A stretch of DNA of 39,799 bases from a bacterium (lineage in GTDB: Bacteria > Actinomycetota > UBA4738 > HRBIN12). The notes below the pieces were generated by a model. That model did not search any database, was not told the origin of the DNA, and was given only the letters and a program-made list of their open reading frames with translations. The position numbers and the translations under genes are program-made. The stretch lies in the NCBI GenBank assembly GCA_023251895.1, contig JAHEXX010000005.1:1-39799 (forward strand), written 5' to 3'. Positions 38,763-39,799 of the stretch are shown in pieces (the stretch's first letter is position 1; the number at the start of each line of letters is the position of its first letter).

Positions 38763-39764
38763 ATGTCCACCCTGCGGCAGGATCCAACGACCCGGCAGTG
38801 GGTGATCCTCGCGCCCAAGCGGGCCGACCGGCCTCATGTCCCCGTGTGGGACGCCCGTCCACCCCTTCCCGAGTACGACCCCTCGTGCCCCTTCTGTCCC
38901 GATCACGAGGACCAGACCCCACCGGAGGTCCTTCGCGTTCCTGCGGAGGGCGACTGGACGATCCGGGTCGTCCCCAACCTCTACGCGGCATTGGGGGCCA
39001 GCGGCCCAGCGGATCGGGCCGAGACCGGGTGGTTCCGGGAGGCGCAGGGGGTCGGCGCTCACGAGGTCGTGATCGAGTCCCGGCGCCACGACGCGCGCCT
39101 GGACGAGATGACCCCCGACGAGGTGGGGGGCGTGCTCCGCGTGTGGCGCGACCGGTACCGGCAGCTCCGGGCCCGCCCCGGGGTGCGGGATGCGGTGCTG
39201 TTCAAGAACTTCGGGCGCCTGGCCGGGACCTCCCTCCTGCATCCCCACTCGCAGATCGTGGCCACCCCCGTGCTGCTCCCCCGGCTGCAACGGCGCTTGG
39301 GCGTCGCGACCCGGTACTTCGAGGACACCGGCCACTGCGTGTACGACGACATGGTCTCCGCCGAGCGGGATGCCGGCGTGCGGATCGTCCACGACGAAGG
39401 CCCGTTCGTCGCGTTCGAACGCTTCGCCAGCCAGGACCCCTTCGAGACCATGATCGTCCCCACCCTGACCCAGTCGTCCTTCGGACAGACAGACGACGAA
39501 CTCCTGCCCAGCCTGGGCCGAACGTTGATCAAGGCCCTGGGCGCGATCCGGGGAGCCTGCTCGGACCCCGACTTCAACCTCATCGTGTTCTCGGGCCCGG
39601 CCAACCGGGAGACCGAGGAGGTCTTTCGTTGGCACGTCCGCATCCTCCCGAAGCTCTCGACGCCTGCCGGCTTCGAACTCGGCTCCGGCACCAGCATCAA
39701 CACCGTCCCCCCTGAGGACGCAGCCCTGATGCTCCGGGAGGCACTGCGGACCGTGGCGTCTTGA
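38763..39764 (+). CDS. galT: Galactose-1-phosphate uridylyltransferase family protein
   Basis: A 333-residue protein of the GalT/HIT superfamily. The active site reads LLHPHSQ with His160 and His162 (HPHGQ in E. coli). The zinc cysteines are in CPFC (42 and 45). Other matches are VVPNLYAAL, GAHEVVIES and the second-half segments FERFASQDPFETMIVP and FRWHVRILPKL. It would transfer UMP between UDP-glucose and a hexose-1-phosphate. Some actinobacterial relatives of this length act on other nucleotides, so the exact substrate is moderately certain. The ATG lies 7 bases after a TACCCT box. Confidence 0.9.
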   Translation: MSTLRQDPTTRQWVILAPKRADRPHVPVWDARPPLPEYDPSCPFCPDHEDQTPPEVLRVPAEGDWTIRVVPNLYAALGASGPADRAETGWFREAQGVGAHEVVIESRRHDARLDEMTPDEVGGVLRVWRDRYRQLRARPGVRDAVLFKNFGRLAGTSLLHPHSQIVATPVLLPRLQRRLGVATRYFEDTGHCVYDDMVSAERDAGVRIVHDEGPFVAFERFASQDPFETMIVPTLTQSSFGQTDDELLPSLGRTLIKALGAIRGACSDPDFNLIVFSGPANRETEEVFRWHVRILPKLSTPAGFELGSGTSINTVPPEDAALMLREALRTVAS

Positions 39765-39799
39765 AAGGCCCTACCGAGGCCGTCCGGTACCATGCGGCG
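39765..39799. other. Right end of window; possible start of the next gene
   Basis: An ATG (39792-39794) begins at the extreme end. The product cannot be judged from these few bases. Confidence 0.2.

Noticed and set aside
1-39799. CRISPR array, insertion sequence, prophage or integron
   Set aside because: No regularly spaced direct repeats, transposase, integrase or terminal inverted repeats were seen.

Overview
The window is high-GC, densely coded bacterial chromosome with no phage, transposon or CRISPR content. Gene content points to a deep-branching actinobacterium, probably from an uncultured lineage. The evidence is the smc-mutM-rnc-rpmF-yceD-sepIVA block typical of Actinomycetota, a CofC-type enzyme of coenzyme F420 synthesis, a membrane-anchored FtsY start, and many start codons that sit just after a -10 box with no ribosome binding site (leaderless transcripts). 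An ATP-type PEP carboxykinase and an isocitrate dehydrogenase with a C-terminal extension argue against the best-known actinobacterial orders. The exact taxon cannot be read from the sequence.

Layout. 1-8525 (mostly minus strand) is a housekeeping cluster for chromosome organisation, protein targeting, ribosome and RNA maturation, DNA repair and CoA synthesis: rsmD, coaD, sepIVA, yceD, rpmF, rnc, mutM, then acylphosphatase, smc and the start of ftsY, with a divergent nicotinamidase between mutM and acyP. 8556-16341 (minus) holds recG flanked by two signalling genes: a two-PAS histidine kinase without a nearby response regulator, and a large nucleotide cyclase/ATPase/repeat protein preceded by a small protein that looks like two AsnC-type ligand-binding domains. 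Divergent from these is rpmB, whose promoter lies inside a perfect inverted repeat. 16643-22354 carries a secreted protein, thiL-thiD, pckA with a phosphatase gene directly joined to it, and a three-gene operon (51-residue protein, phosphoribosyltransferase, membrane protein).

22464-29112 contains a stand-alone AsnC-type domain protein, a secreted six-bladed propeller flanked by calcium-binding RTX repeats, an operon-like run plsC-metB-ddl, bioY, cofC, a degenerate cold-shock-like protein and HU. 29212-33106 has a lipoprotein, tRNA-Gln, a decayed HNH-type gene, icd, an acetyltransferase, a DUF488 gene with no standard start codon, and tRNA-Glu.

33107-38727 is the most unusual stretch. It has a secreted Ser/Glu-rich peptide gene and a convergent OmpR-type response regulator and sensor kinase. 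The same CTCTTA boxes lie in front of both the peptide gene and the regulator gene, 11-12 bases before their -10 boxes. Next come an 80-residue cysteine-containing peptide with a strong ribosome binding site and RiPP-like layout, a long intergenic stem-loop, and two overlapping genes for a secreted propeller and a secreted phosphoesterase. galT closes the window.

The strongest leads are the two-component/secreted-peptide circuit, a MutM that lacks its catalytic N-terminal proline, the fixed 9-base spacing between -10 boxes and start codons, and the 80-residue peptide.
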